Shown here one piece after another: positions 25,236 through 37,730 of a DNA stretch of 64,000 nucleotides (positions are counted from its first letter, which is position 1; every line of letters starts with the position of its first letter). The position numbers and the translations under genes were made by a program. The notes beneath the pieces are model-generated. The model saw nothing but the letters and a program-made list of their open reading frames with translations, was not told the origin of the DNA and ran no database searches. Source of the stretch: Letharia columbiana (Eukaryota; Ascomycota; Lecanoromycetes; Lecanorales; Parmeliaceae); the NCBI RefSeq assembly GCF_014066305.1, contig NW_023501043.1, positions 1,178,001 through 1,242,000 of the forward strand, read 5' to 3'.

Positions 25236-26137
25236 GTTCGGACGCGTTTGGTGTGACTACAATATTTGAATATTAGTTTAACCCCTCTACCGCTGGCTTG
25301 GGAGGAGTATGTAGGGGAGGACGTATCCGTTCGGGCTCTTTTTGAGGGCCTTTCAACGCGTTTATGAGCAGTAGTAGGTAGCTGTTAGGCTCGCTTGCGG
25401 CCTCGATTGCCAGCAGTAGCGGATTCGTCGAGGGGTGGCCTGAGGGCGTCAGTAACGGGCTCTAATTGGGCGAGGGGTACCGAAGACGATTGTGTTCATA
25501 TTGGTGGAATTGGTAGAATTGGTAGAATTGGTAGAATGGTGGAAGAATAACAAACAGGTGGAAGGATTATTATCCGATCCCGGACGCGTCTGGTGTGACT
25601 ACCATGACTACCATATTTGAATATCCATTTAATCCACCAATAGTAGGCCAAACTTCATTATTTTTACAGCGTTAGAAAGCGCAAAGCGAGCTCTACAATT
25701 TAAGAAATTATGAAGTAACTCTATGTATCGCAAGCTGAGTACTTCAAAGTGTAAAACTTCTATATACAAATTTTTAATAAGGGAGCTCGGGAGGGCTACC
25801 GGGCTGACTCAGCCGGTCTAACCAAAGAGCGTAGCGAACCCGAATTTATAATTAGCTGCACATACAAATTCAAGGTTTTCAAGCTCAGCCCTACCTTATT
25901 CTTTTATATATACTAATAATAAATTTTTAAAATAAGAAGCTATAATTATAGAAGCGAGATTTAAATAAATAATATTATTATAATTATTAAAAAAATTATA
26001 TAAGATATTAAAAAGACTTAAAATAATAAAGAAGATTAGAGAAAATAAGACGAAATAAAAGAATTTAAAAGAATTTTAAAAAATATTAAAAAAAGTTTAT
26101 AGATAGTTAAGCTATTTAATTTATTAAAATATTAAAT

Positions 26138-26754
26138 ATTAGTATATATAATAGAATATAATAGAACTAAGCTTAAAAATCTTGAATTTATATATGCAGT
26201 CAATTATAAATTCGAATTCGCTACGCTCTTTAATTAGATCGACTGAGTTATCGCGGGTAAATAAATTAGCGTTCGTGACTATTAAAAAATCTCTTACTCT
26301 ACTTTTAATCCGTTAATAACTTTACTATTTTCTATTAAAATTTTTAGATTCTTTTTTTAAATTATAGCCCGCAACTTACGCTTTTCAATAATAAGAAAAT
26401 TATAAAATTTGGTCTTATAATTTTTTAAAGGTATAGAATTTAAATATCGTTTACTAAAGTTCGCTTGCTCGATAGTCAGTAGCCCTAATTAAAAAACAGG
26501 TGTATATTATTTAATTTTAGAATAACTTTTTTATTTTCTATTAAAATTTCGAGATTCTTCTTTTAAATTATAGAACGTAATATGGGCTTTCAAATAAAAA
26601 AAGAATCTTAAAATTTAATCTTATAGATATTTAAAAGCAAGGAATTTAAATATCGTCTATCAAAAGTTCGCTCTCTAAAGACCGCTTATCAAATTTACTC
26701 GACAGCCCTAATTAAAAAAACGATTATAAATTTAATTCATAGGCCTTTACTCGT
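26138..26754 (-). mobile_element. Family-1 element, short form
   Basis: Inverted copy of 617 bp from ATTAGTATATATAATAGAAT to ATTCATAGGCCTTTACTCGT. The interior has two ~190-bp modules; RIP is moderate and uneven (TATAGCCCGCAACTTACGC survives at about 26364). Confidence 0.8.
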
Positions 26755-28385
26755 ATATTATAAATAATATTATTATAATATTATTAATCTATATTTAATA
26801 TTATTATAAATATTATAATATTAAAAAAAATAAAGAAAATATAATTTTATATTCTAATCTCTAAAATCTAAAAATACTTAAACTTTATTTTATAATTATA
26901 AAAATTTATAATATCTAATTATATTTATAATTTTTATAATTTTTATTAATTTCTTATAATTATATTTTATATATCTAATATTTCTTCTAATAATAAATTT
27001 AAAATAATAAATAATAAAAATAATTAGATTCTTATAATTCTAAGATAGATTTTTAAAATTTATATATAATAATTATATATAAATTATTAATATAAATATT
27101 TCTCTATTTTTTAAATCTATTAGATTTTATTCTTTTTAAATATATATTAAATAATAGAAAATAGTATTTTTAATAGAGAGATAATAAGATATTAGAGAGT
27201 TAATAAAATATAATTTATAATTTATATAAAAGCGTTAAATAATATTTAAATAGAAGAATAACTAAAATATTATATAATAATAGTATTAATAATATAATTA
27301 TAATAGATAAAAAGATATTAGCGCTATTAGATATAAGAAGAAAGTTAATTATATATTTATATTTAAATCTATTAAATTAAAAATAAATAATTTAAATTTA
27401 AATTTTTTAAATTATTATCTTTATTCTTTAGATAAAGCTTATATTACTTATTTATAGATTTAGAATTTAATATATAAAATCTTTTATTATCTTTATTTTA
27501 ATATATTTATAATTTTAAATATATAATTAAGAAATATAATAAGAAAGAACTTCACTTAATCTTAATCTTAATTAAATTTTATTTTTTTTAAATTAATCTT
27601 TAATAAAAGATATTTAAAAGAATATATCTAAAATTAATATAAAGAAGTAGAGAGTTTAGATTTAGATTAAAAAAAAAATTAATTTTATAAAAAAAGTATT
27701 ATATATTCTCATTATCTTATTAATAGAAGATAGATTTTAAAAATAAAAATAATAAAAATAGCTTTAAATATATATTTCGAAATTTTATTATAAATTACTT
27801 AATTTAATTATATAATTAATAAAGATTAATTTTAAATATTTAATATTATAATATATTAATAAATAAATAAAAAATAATAAGTTTAATAAGTTTAAGATAG
27901 AGATTACTTTACTAATAGATAGCTTTACTTTTTAATTTTTAATATCTATTTTTAAATTTAGAAAAATAAATATTTTTAAAAATATTTTTAAAAAAGTATT
28001 AGATAGAGTTAATAATATCTTTATTAATATATATATAATTTTTAATAAATTTAAAATTTAAAATAGCTTTTTTTACTTTTATTATTAAAATTATATATAT
28101 AATTTTTTTTAAAATAGAGTTAAGAATAGAAAAAGAGTAATAATAAAATTAATTAAAATAAAAGTAATTAAAAACTTCATCTTATTTAATATATATAAAT
28201 ATAATTTTAAATTTTATACTTATTATAATATTTATATTAAAAATTTATAAATTAAAAATTAAAATTATATTAAAATAATAAGAGTTATACTTTTAAAAAT
28301 ATTTTCGAATATATATTATTTATTAAATTCTTCGCTTTTAAATATTCTTTTAATAGATTTAATTAAGTCTTTAACTTTATAATTA
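26755..28385. other. RIP-mutated AT-rich DNA
   Basis: No gene or named element. This is among the most AT-saturated parts of the window. A 62-codon minus-strand frame ending at 28316 lies partly in the neighbouring repeat and is compositional, not a gene. Confidence 0.7.
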
Positions 28386-28980
28386 ACGAGTAAAGATCTA
28401 TAAATTAAATTTATAATCATTTTTTTAATTAGAGCTATCGAGTAAGTAGGTAAGCGATTTTTAGATTCCTTACACTTTAATAAATATAGGACTGAATTTA
28501 GCAATTCTTTTTTTTTCTAAAAGCCCGAATTTCGTTCTACAATTTAAAAAAAAATCTTAAAATTTTAATAGAAAATAAAAAAGTTATTCTAAAATTAAAT
28601 AATGTATACTCGATTAGAGCTATTTAACTGTCGAGCGAACTTTAATAAGCGATATTTGAATTCCTTACGCTTTAATAATTATAAGACTAAATTTTAAGAT
28701 TCTTAAAAATTCGAAAAGTATAAATAGCGTTTTAAAATTTAAAAAAAAAATCTTAAAATTTTAATAGAAAATAAAAAAGTTATGCGATGTGTTAATAATA
28801 TATATCTATTTTTTTAATAAGAGGGCGAGATTTTAATAGTTGCGAACGCTAATTTATTTACCCGCGATTATTTCGTCGATCTAATTAAAAAGCGTAGCGA
28901 ACTCGAATTTATAATTAGCTATATATATAAATTTAAGATTTTTAAGCTTAATTCTATCTTATTCTTTTATATATACTAAT
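28386..28980 (+). mobile_element. Family-1 element, short form
   Basis: ACGAGTAAAGATCTATAAAT to TTATATATACTAAT, about 595 bp, with two interior ~190-bp modules. Directly after the right tip the last 8 bases are repeated (ATACTAAT at 28981-28988). Confidence 0.8.
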
Positions 28981-29952
28981 ATACTAATATTGCGAAAATC
29001 GTCGATTTTATATAATATAGTTAAATCTAAATAATCGCGTAATTAATATTAAGTTATTAATATATCTTTTATTATAAAAGAAATATAATTAATCTATATA
29101 TTAAGATATTAAAATATTATATTATAAGTAATTCGTTTAGTTAATAATAGCGTTATATTAAGATATTATATATATTATCTTAATAATTCTTAATCGAATT
29201 ATTTCTCTTTTAATATTAAGATAATCGTAATTAATTAGATTTTATAATAATTATTAATTCTTTCTTTATATCGCTCTTTTATATATTTAAAGTTATTATA
29301 TATTAAGATAATACTCGAAGCTTACTCTATTATCTATATATATCGCTTTATCTTCTTTTTTAAATTAGATATTCGATATTATAATATTAAATATAAAATA
29401 ATTAAATTAAATTAATATAACGTATCGAGTATTTATTATTAAGCCCCCCCTTAATATAAGTAGAGCCCTAAAATAGTTTAAAAATTTAATAATTTATAGA
29501 AGTATATCTAATAATAAAGAGTTACTAGAATAAGAGTAGCTAGCTAATAAACTAAGATATTAAAAAAGTTTATCTTTAAAAAGAAATAATTCTCTTAATA
29601 AATAGTTTAAAGTAGTTAAAATTAATAAGATATTAACTCGATTATTATAAGAATAATATTTTTAAAGAATTATAAACTATTAAACTTAATTTCTTTTACG
29701 AAAAAGTAGAAATTATTAAATATCTAATAACGCGTTAATATTTCGAGTTCTCGATATAATACTTCGACGACTAATTTCTAATCTTAGACTATTATAAATT
29801 CGCGCTTTTTAAACTTTACTATTTTATTAAAATCGATATTTTTAAAAAACTTAATATATATAAAGTCTAGAAAATACTTTTATACTACTTAAAATATATA
29901 TATACTTTAATATTTATATAGCGCTTTAAAAAAGCGCTTTATATTCTAGCTT
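28981..29952. other. RIP-mutated DNA with possible coding relic
   Basis: A run of seven C (29443-29449) is unusual for this DNA. From about 29460 to 29900 one plus-strand frame reads with stops mainly at possible Gln/Trp positions and with intact patches such as FFYEKVEIIKY and YFEFSI, suggesting an old gene cut off by the family-1 copy at 29953. The family was not recognised. Confidence 0.45.
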
Positions 29953-30587
29953 ATTAGTATATATAAAAGAATAAGATAAAGCTAAGCTTGAAAATTTTAA
30001 ATTTATATATATAGTTAATTATAAATTCGAGGTTATTACGCCTTTTAACTAGATCGACTAAATTATCGCGAGTAAATAAATTAGCATCTGCAATTATCAA
30101 AATCTCCCCTCCCGCGCCTCTCTTATTAAAAAAAATAGGTGTACGTTATTAACATATAGAATAACTTTTTTGTCTTCTATTAAATTTTGGATTTTTTTTT
30201 TTAAATTGTAGAACGAAATGTGGGCTTTTAGATAAAAAAAGAATTTCTAAATTTAGTCTTATAATTATTAAAGCGTAAGGAATTCAAATATCGCTCACCA
30301 AACTTCTCTCTCATCAAACTTCGCTCGACAGCCCTAATCAAAAAACAGATGCACATTATTTGGTTTTAGAATAACTTTTTGTTTTCTAATATAGTTTTGA
30401 GACTTTTCTTTTCAAATATAGAACGTAATGTGGGCTTTCAGAAAAAAAAGAATTTCTAAGTTTAGTTTAATGCATATTTAAAGGCAAGGAGTTTAAATAT
30501 CGCTTATTAAAGATCGCTTACTAAATTTACTCGACAGCCCTAATCTAAAAAAATGGTTATGAATTTAATTCATAGGCCTTTACTCGT
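29953..30587 (-). mobile_element. Family-1 element, short form
   Basis: ATTAGTATATATAAAAGAAT to ATTCATAGGCCTTTACTCGT, about 635 bp, two interior modules. One of the less RIP-mutated short copies (CTCACCAAACTTC and CTCGACAGCCCTAATC are intact at about 30294-30340), so it is useful for the family consensus. Confidence 0.8.
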
Positions 30588-31004
30588 ATCGTATAATATT
30601 TCTAATATATATTTTATCTTTTCTTTATTCAAGTATCTAGAGTAATACTTTTTCTTCTTTATCGACTAGCTTCTAGATTTTAATTATTAATTATTTTAAA
30701 AATATTTATTATTAAAGAAAAACTAAAAGAAAAATCTTATAGTATTTAAAGATATAGAATTAATATTACTAATTAGAGCGCGATAACGTCTTTTAAATAA
30801 TTAATTAAAGACTTTAAGAAAAAATAATAAAAAGCGAGTAGATATTATAAAACTTATCGAGAGTTTAATAAGTAAAGATATAGTTTTTATTTCGATAATA
30901 AATATTAATAATTATTATAATATATACTATAGAACGCTAATATTAATATTAATAAAGGATATTATTATAGCGTAAGAGAAAGAGGGATAAAAAATTAATA
31001 CTAG
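30588..31004. other. RIP-mutated AT-rich DNA between inverted family-1 copies
   Basis: No gene. The two flanking copies (29953-30587 minus, 31005-31590 plus) face away from each other around this ~417-bp spacer. Confidence 0.65.
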
Positions 31005-31590
31005 ACGAGTAAAGGCCTATGAATTAAATTCATAATCATTTTTGTTTGATCGAGGCTGTCGAGTAAATTTTGGTGAGCGATCTTTGGTGAGCGATATCTG
31101 AATTCCTTACCTTTAAATATCTATAAGACTAAATTTAGTAATTCTTTTTTTATCTGAAAGCCCACATTATACTCTATAGTTTAAATAAAAAATTATAAAA
31201 TTTTAATAGAAAACAAAAAAGTTATTCTAAAATCAAATAATGTGTACCTGTTTTTTTTTGATCAGGGCTCTCCGGCTATCGAGCGAACTCTGGTAAGCGA
31301 TATTTGAATTCCTTACGCTTTAATCCAAACTTCAAAACTCTTAAAAATTCGAAAAGTATAGACTACGCTCTAAAATTTAAAATTTAAAATCTCGAAAAGT
31401 TAATAGAAAATAAAAAAGTTTTTCTATATATTAATAATATATACCTATTTTTTTAATAATTACGAACGTTAATTTATTTACCCGCGGTGTTTAATTAAAA
31501 AGCGTAGACCTAACGAATTAATAATTAACTACACATATAAATTTAAGATTTTCTATTTTAGTTCTATCTTATTCTATTATATATACTAAT
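31005..31590 (+). mobile_element. Family-1 element, short form
   Basis: ACGAGTAAAGGCCTATGAAT to ATTATATATACTAAT, about 586 bp. The left part is well preserved (GGCTGTCGAG, TTGGTGAGCGATC repeated twice); the right part is more mutated. Confidence 0.8.
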
Positions 31591-34500
31591 AAAATCGCGT
31601 AACGCGATCTTACTAGCGTTTAATAGTATAATACGACTACTTTTAATCGGGATAAGTTCTTTATTAATACTATTAAATACTTAAAATATCTATTTTTAAA
31701 AATAACTTTCTATCTTATAAAATAATTTTTCTATTATCTATATTTAAATCTATACTAATTTAAATATCTATAATATCTTAAGACGATAAGCTTATATTAT
31801 CTACTTCGCTATTACTTAATTTTTATTTAAAATTATATTTATATACTCTTAAACGATTAAGTTATTTTATATTATTCGATATATTAATATTTATTTAATT
31901 AAGTAAGTTAAAAGAAGCTAGATTTCTATTAGAAGTGTTAAGAAATAGTTCTAAGTGAAATTATATATATGAATAATATATATATATAATATAATAATTC
32001 TATGTAATATATAAGGCCTATAGTAGAAGAAGTCTCTATAGTATTATAGTATTAAGGTACTATATCTAATCGAGACGTCGAGTAAGAGAATCCGTAATAA
32101 GAAGTTTATAAGAAATAGAGTTATATTTATTAATAAGTTCTAATAGCGTTTTAGTTAGCGTAGTTTACTTAATATATATAAGCGCTAAAATTAATTATAT
32201 ATTAGACTTTATATTATTTAATATCTCGCTATTCTTTTAAATATATATAAATTAAGATAATATTATATATCGCGCTAGCGCGCTTAGCTTAATAATAATA
32301 AATTTATAAAGAATTTTAAATTTTATAACTCGTATATTATTATAATAAGATAACTATTCTTTTTTCTATTTAAAGCCTCTTTATATTATAAATTAAGCTA
32401 TTTATAAATACTCTACGCGACTTAATCTCGTTTTACTATTCTTTAATATAATAATAGAATCTAGAAACTATCTCGATATAGCTATTAATAATTTTATTAT
32501 TTAAAGAAATTAATCTCTAAATAATATTCGCGCTATAGCTATATTAAAATATTTATATTAAGATAATAAAAGAATATAGAGTCTTTAAACTAAGAAAATT
32601 TCGTATAATAGAGATACGATATTAAGCGTATATTTTAATCTAGTCGAAGATACGCGTAAAGAGTTTAATAGATTAAGTTCTATCGAATAATTTATTACGT
32701 TAATAAATAAAATATTATTTAAACTTAATCTTTATTTAAAACGCTATTTTATTTCGTCTAATAATAAAGATATATATTAAACTCGTTAATTATAAGTCTA
32801 TTAATTCTAACTTTATAACTCTCTTTACTAATAATCTTATCTTATAACTATTAATATATATTCTTAATAATAAGATTATCTATATTAATCTAGATATTCT
32901 ATATATCTTTTTTATTAATCTCGATAATAATAAGCTATATTTACTTAGCGATTAATAAACTAATAACGTTATCTCTTATTACTTACTTTATATATACGCT
33001 ATAAATATCTTCTTCTCGCTATAACCGCGAGCTTATTTATTATTAAATCTTAATATTTAATTAGATCTTAAAGATATTAAGATTACGTAATAGTAATATT
33101 AATCTTTTTTTAGTTAATATTAAAGTTTTCTATATTATAATATTTAATTAAAAAATTAAAATTTATATTAAAAGAATTTAAATAATTATAATAAATGTAG
33201 ATTAATATTAATTCTAGAGCGATAAGAATATAAAGCGCGTTTATTCTTCTTATATCGCTTACTATATCGACTATAATAGAATTCTTTTATTTTATTTACT
33301 TTAGAAAATCGCTAAAAAGACTCTTATACTTATAAATAGATCGAGTTTATTTCGTTAAAGTAATATCTTTATTATTATTTATATAATTTATATCTTCGCT
33401 ATTTAAGTCTTTATCGTTATTAATATCTTTATTTTATTAATTAATTAACTTTATAATATTACTCTTATTTTTTATCTTTATAATCTTTTTATAAAGAGAA
33501 TATTATTATTTTTTATTAAGAAGAGAAGTTAAATAGTTATCTCGATTTCGCTTAAATTATATTAAGCTTACGCGTTTTATATTTAACTTCTTAAGTTTAA
33601 TATTTATAGATAATAACGATAAGCGAAGCTAAATAGTCTTCTTATTATTAATATTTTAAAAATTTCATTAATCTTTAAAGATAATTTCTTTAATATTAAA
33701 ACGCTCGAATTAAGTATATCTTAATCTTCTTATAATAAGTATAATTATTATATATATCGCTTTAGTATATAAAAATTACTTAGTTATATAACTAATATAT
33801 TTAAGATAATTTTTATTTAAATTTATTAACGCCTAATTCTTAATAATCTATCTTTAAATCTTTTAAATAGTTATAATATATTTATTCTTATAATTTTAAT
33901 TACCGCTTACTCGTCTTATATAGATTCTTTAAAAATATCGAATCTAGAGTATTATAGACGTTATACTTTATATTAAAATTAGCTTTCTAAAGTCTATTAT
34001 TTATTACTATTCTCTATATCTCTATTAATATCTTATTTATAATTTTTAAATTATTTATAATCTTTTTTAATATATCTTCGATTAATATTAATTATACTTT
34101 ATTATTATTAGCTTATATAATTAGATTATATATTCTTTATTTAATATTTTAAATTAATATCTTCTTTAAAGCTTTAATATTAAGAGTAAGAATAGAGCTA
34201 AATATTATAATATAAAATTAAAATAAAATCAATAACTTAAAAAATTAAAAGAAGTTATTAAAAGAATTTAAAAGATAAAGTTAATTTAAAATATTTTAAA
34301 ATATTTTAAAATATAAAAGAAGAAAACTTATAAATAATAAAAGTAAATATTAATAAAGATAATAATAATAATAATTAGATTAATAAATAATAACTATTAT
34401 ATTTAATTAACTAGTATATTTTATTAACGCTTTTAATTCTCTAAAAAAATAATTAATTTTAAAATTAAAAGTTAAAATTTAGAGGGGAAGAGAGACTTAT

Positions 34501-35155
34501 TGGTTACTCTTAATATTTACTTAGCTCTTAGTGCCTTAACGGTTCCTTTTTTTTTTTCTTTTTAGTTCTGTTTTTTTTTTTTTCTTTTTTTTTCTCTTAC
34601 TGTTTTAAGACTATTTAAATTATATTAAAGATAAAATATATAGTTAAAATAATAATATTATAATTTTAGACTTTAAATAGATATTAGACTATAAAGACGT
34701 ACGGCGCGATTTTATTATATATAGATTATTAACTTAAGCTAATATCGAAGCTCGTATCTTAAATAATAATATATAAGCTATATACTCTAATATTAAGATA
34801 TAAAATTACGCGATACGCTTTTATCGTTTATATTATCTTCTAATTATAATTTATTTTTACTTATTCTCTAATATATAAATTAGATCTAGCTTATAATCTA
34901 CTTTTTTTTTTAACTTTTTTAAATTATTTTAAAGACTATATTACTTTAATTATCGTTATTCAATTAGAATAAATTTATTTACTCTTTTAATAGTCTTTTC
35001 TTTTACTTTATTATTATAACTAATATAAATATAATCGCGAATAATAATTAGATTTTCTTTAATGTAATTACTATCGCGATAATTAATAATAAGTTATATA
35101 ATAAAATAGCTAATAATAAGTTATATAATAAAATAGCTAGTAATAAGAAGTAATA
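31591..35155. other. RIP-mutated AT-rich DNA with one unmutated island
   Basis: No gene identified. Plus-strand patches around 31.65-31.9 and 32.7-33.1 kb have few stops and could be old coding sequence of unknown type. Bases 34487-34610 are an unmutated island with long T runs. Two near-identical copies of GCTAATAATAAGTTATATAATAAAATA follow each other at 35085-35140. Confidence 0.6.
34487..34610. other. Unmutated polypyrimidine island
   Basis: Normal-composition sequence (AGAGGGGAAGAGAGACTTATTGG, then GTGCCTTAACGGTTCC) followed by four T-rich tracts separated by single C or short breaks, to TCTCTTACTGTTTTAAG. It could be a fragment of a young insertion, or a poly(A) tail read on the other strand. 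No ends or target duplication were found. Confidence 0.5.
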
Positions 35156-35950
35156 GTCTAATCGAAAAGATATAATATATTTTATAAAATATTATATACT
35201 AAGTAATATTATATCGTATTCGAATATAATATAAATAAAGTTAGATATTATATTATTTTTCTAATATAAATTCGATATCTTAACGAAATATATTACGATA
35301 TAATATATCTATAATATTATATTATAATATAATATATATATAAGATATTTCGATTAAAATTTCTATATTTAGAAGTATAAGTAGCTATTCTAGTTATTAT
35401 TCTAGTTAACGACTATTTTCATTTATATTTATTCGATAACTTCGATATAATAACTATTACTATTATAGTTACTACTATTATATCTATTACTATTATAGCT
35501 ATCTCTATTATAGCTATCTCTATTATAGTTACTTCTATTATAACTATTTTATTATAGCTATTACTATTATAACTATTATTATTATAACTATTATATAATA
35601 ATAGACTATTTTAATAATAAATAATAGTAGATATAATAGTAGTAGATATAATAGTAATAGATATAATAGTAATAGATATAATAATAGTAGCTATAATAGT
35701 AGTAGTTATAATAGTAATAGTTATTATATTAAATTTATTATACTTATACTTCTAAATATAGAAATTCTAATTAAAATATTTTATATATATATTATTTTAT
35801 AATATAATATTATAGATATATTATATCGTAATATATCTCGTTAAGATCTTATATTATATTAGTTATGAAATTATATAAATATTAATATCTTATATCTTAT
35901 TAGAGTATAATATAATAGATTAATATATTATATTATATTATATCTTTTCG
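35156..35950. repeat. Foldback element: ~220-bp arms around an (ACTATTATA)-like core
   Basis: Left arm 35156-35385 (from TCGAAAAGATATAATA to TATATTTAGAAGTATAAG) is the inverted complement of the right arm 35735-35950 (TATACTTCTAAATATAG to ATATCTTTTCGACTA). Identity is highest over about 110 bp around ATATATTACGATATAATA. The core is itself roughly self-complementary: ATAGCTATCTCTATTATAG and TATAACTATTACTA repeats on the left, AGTAGATATAATAGTA repeats on the right. A third arm stands alone at 7590-7810. Confidence 0.8.
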
Positions 35951-37730
35951 ACTAGTAAGTTATAAGATAAAATAGTTAATAATAAAAAGTAAGATAAAGC
36001 TTTAATATAAATTTAATATCTCTTTTTTATATATTATTATTAACGTAGTTATTAGCTTAATCTTAATTCTAAATTAAAAGTAATTTAATTTAAGAGATAT
36101 ATAAAGAGTATTTTTTTAATTAATAATAAGATTAAGATAAGTAATAAGAAGATTAGAAACTTATTTAATATATCTTCTTTCTTCTTTTTTATTAAGTTTT
36201 ATATTAAGAAATTAAAAGTTTCTTCTAGCGCTATTAAGAAGTTAGTTAAAAAAAAAAAAGTAATTATAAAATTAAAAAAGAAGCTTAAAAAGAATAAATT
36301 TACTTAAAATTTTACTTAAAATTTTAAAAATAAAGAGAGAAAGAGAATATATAATAAATTTTTTATTAATAATTTTGATAATATAATAACTTTCGAATTA
36401 ACTTTTATAAAAAAAAATATAAAATATTAAGTATAGCGAAGCTAGTTAAAATAGTAATAGCTAAATTCTTTATAAATTACTATATTCTCTATAATTTAAA
36501 GAAGAAGAATATAAATAATTTAATCTTTTATTTATATATTAAATTTAATAACTATTTCTTATATACTCTCTTTATACTCGCGAATATTAAAGATCTTAAA
36601 CTTATTTCTTAAAGCGATATTCGTCTTAATAATTTATATATTACTATTATTATTAAGTCTAAATAATTTAATAAGAAATAGCTAAATATATTCTAAAGAG
36701 TTAAATTTAATTTAAAGGATATAACTCGTAATTTTTATAATTCTCTTAGATATATTATAAAAGTTTATAAGAAGATAAGTAATATTAATATTAATAATAA
36801 GATTTTTATTAAAGAGAATAAGAGTTAATATTATCTTTAATATTAGAGACTTTATATATTAGATAATTAAGAGAGTTTAAATAAGAATCTTTATTTAAAA
36901 TAGCTAAATTTCGAAAAAGATCTTTATATCGAAGTAGTTTTTAAGAAAAGCTATTTTATAGTTATTTAATCTACGCTTAACTACTTTAATAACGATATAT
37001 TTTCTCTTATATTAGATTTTATATAATTAATTCTAAAAAAGAAGAATAACTAAAAAATAGCGAGATTATATTTATAAAAGCTATTTTATATAAGAAAGAG
37101 AAGATATTTAAAGAATTAAAAAAGAATAAAGTTTTATCTAATTTCGCTAAGAATCTATAAAGTAAACTCTCTAAATAATATAATATTTAACGAAGAGATT
37201 AAATAAGAGATTAATTATAATTAAGATAGTTTTTTATAACTTAATTATATAAAGCTAGACAAATTCTATTAGATAGTTAATAGATAGATTTATATAAATC
37301 TTATATAAAATCTTTATAAGTAATAGATTCTATTAAATATATATTTAATTAAGTTAATATATAAATTATTAAAAGGTTTTATAATATATAAATATACTTA
37401 ATACTATATAGAGTATTATATTAAAATTTATCTATAATAAAATTACTTTTACTTATAAATATTATATAAGATTATAAAAATAAGTTTTATTTTATATTAT
37501 ATCGTTAAGAGAATATATTTAATCTTAAAATAATAAAGCGCGTATATTTTAATAATTATCGATAGAAATAAAATAAATTTAAATTTAAATTTCGAATTTA
37601 TCTTTAGATATACTTTTTTTAAATCTCGTAGTAAGTGAAAGACGTTAATTTAAAGAGGCTTAGCGAGACGAGTTAACTCGAAGGAGCTTAGCGATCTTAA
37701 CACGTTTTAAGAGATTAAGGTAATACCTCT
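35951..37730. other. RIP-mutated DNA with possible coding relic upstream of the mariner copy
   Basis: A plus-strand reading from about 36.4 to 37.3 kb keeps patches that look coding once Gln/Trp stops are ignored, but no family was recognised. 37625-37730 is less mutated (AGGAGCTTAGCGATC) and leads into the left inverted repeat of the next element. Confidence 0.5.

Larger units (their letters stand above)
23500..25499 (-). pseudogene. Degenerate gene of long family-1 element, copy C
   Basis: The minus-strand ATG at 25499-25497 (MNTIVFGTPR) is followed after a frame break by the same AGNRGRKRA basic motif and the repeat array. The array gives Glu/Gln/Ala-rich (AENTAEKPSG) or Arg/Thr-rich (RRTLRRTLRR) readings depending on frame. 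Just upstream of the start the AATTGGTAG unit is repeated about four times (25509-25540). Frameshifts and stops separate all parts, so no product is expected. Confidence 0.4.
23114..25917 (+). mobile_element. Family-1 element, long form, copy C (complete)
   Basis: The best-preserved copy: left tip ATAAGTAAAGGCCCATAAAT, right tip TATATATACTAAT, about 2.8 kb. In order: the ATTTTTCTAAGTC left block; a 203-bp tandem duplication (23402-23807); a ~200-bp-unit array with an internal 12-bp minisatellite; the CTGAGTGG repeat; the minus-strand gene start at 25499; and the right block with ACCCGAATTTATAATTAGC. Mostly free of RIP, although both flanks are saturated. The family's outer tips are shared with elements as short as 400 bp, so short forms are probably internal-deletion or interior-swapped derivatives. 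Confidence 0.8.

Noticed and set aside
35400..35720. (ACTATTATA) repeats as a simple microsatellite only
   Set aside because: The left and right halves are complementary and flanked by ~220-bp inverted arms, so they belong to a larger foldback structure.
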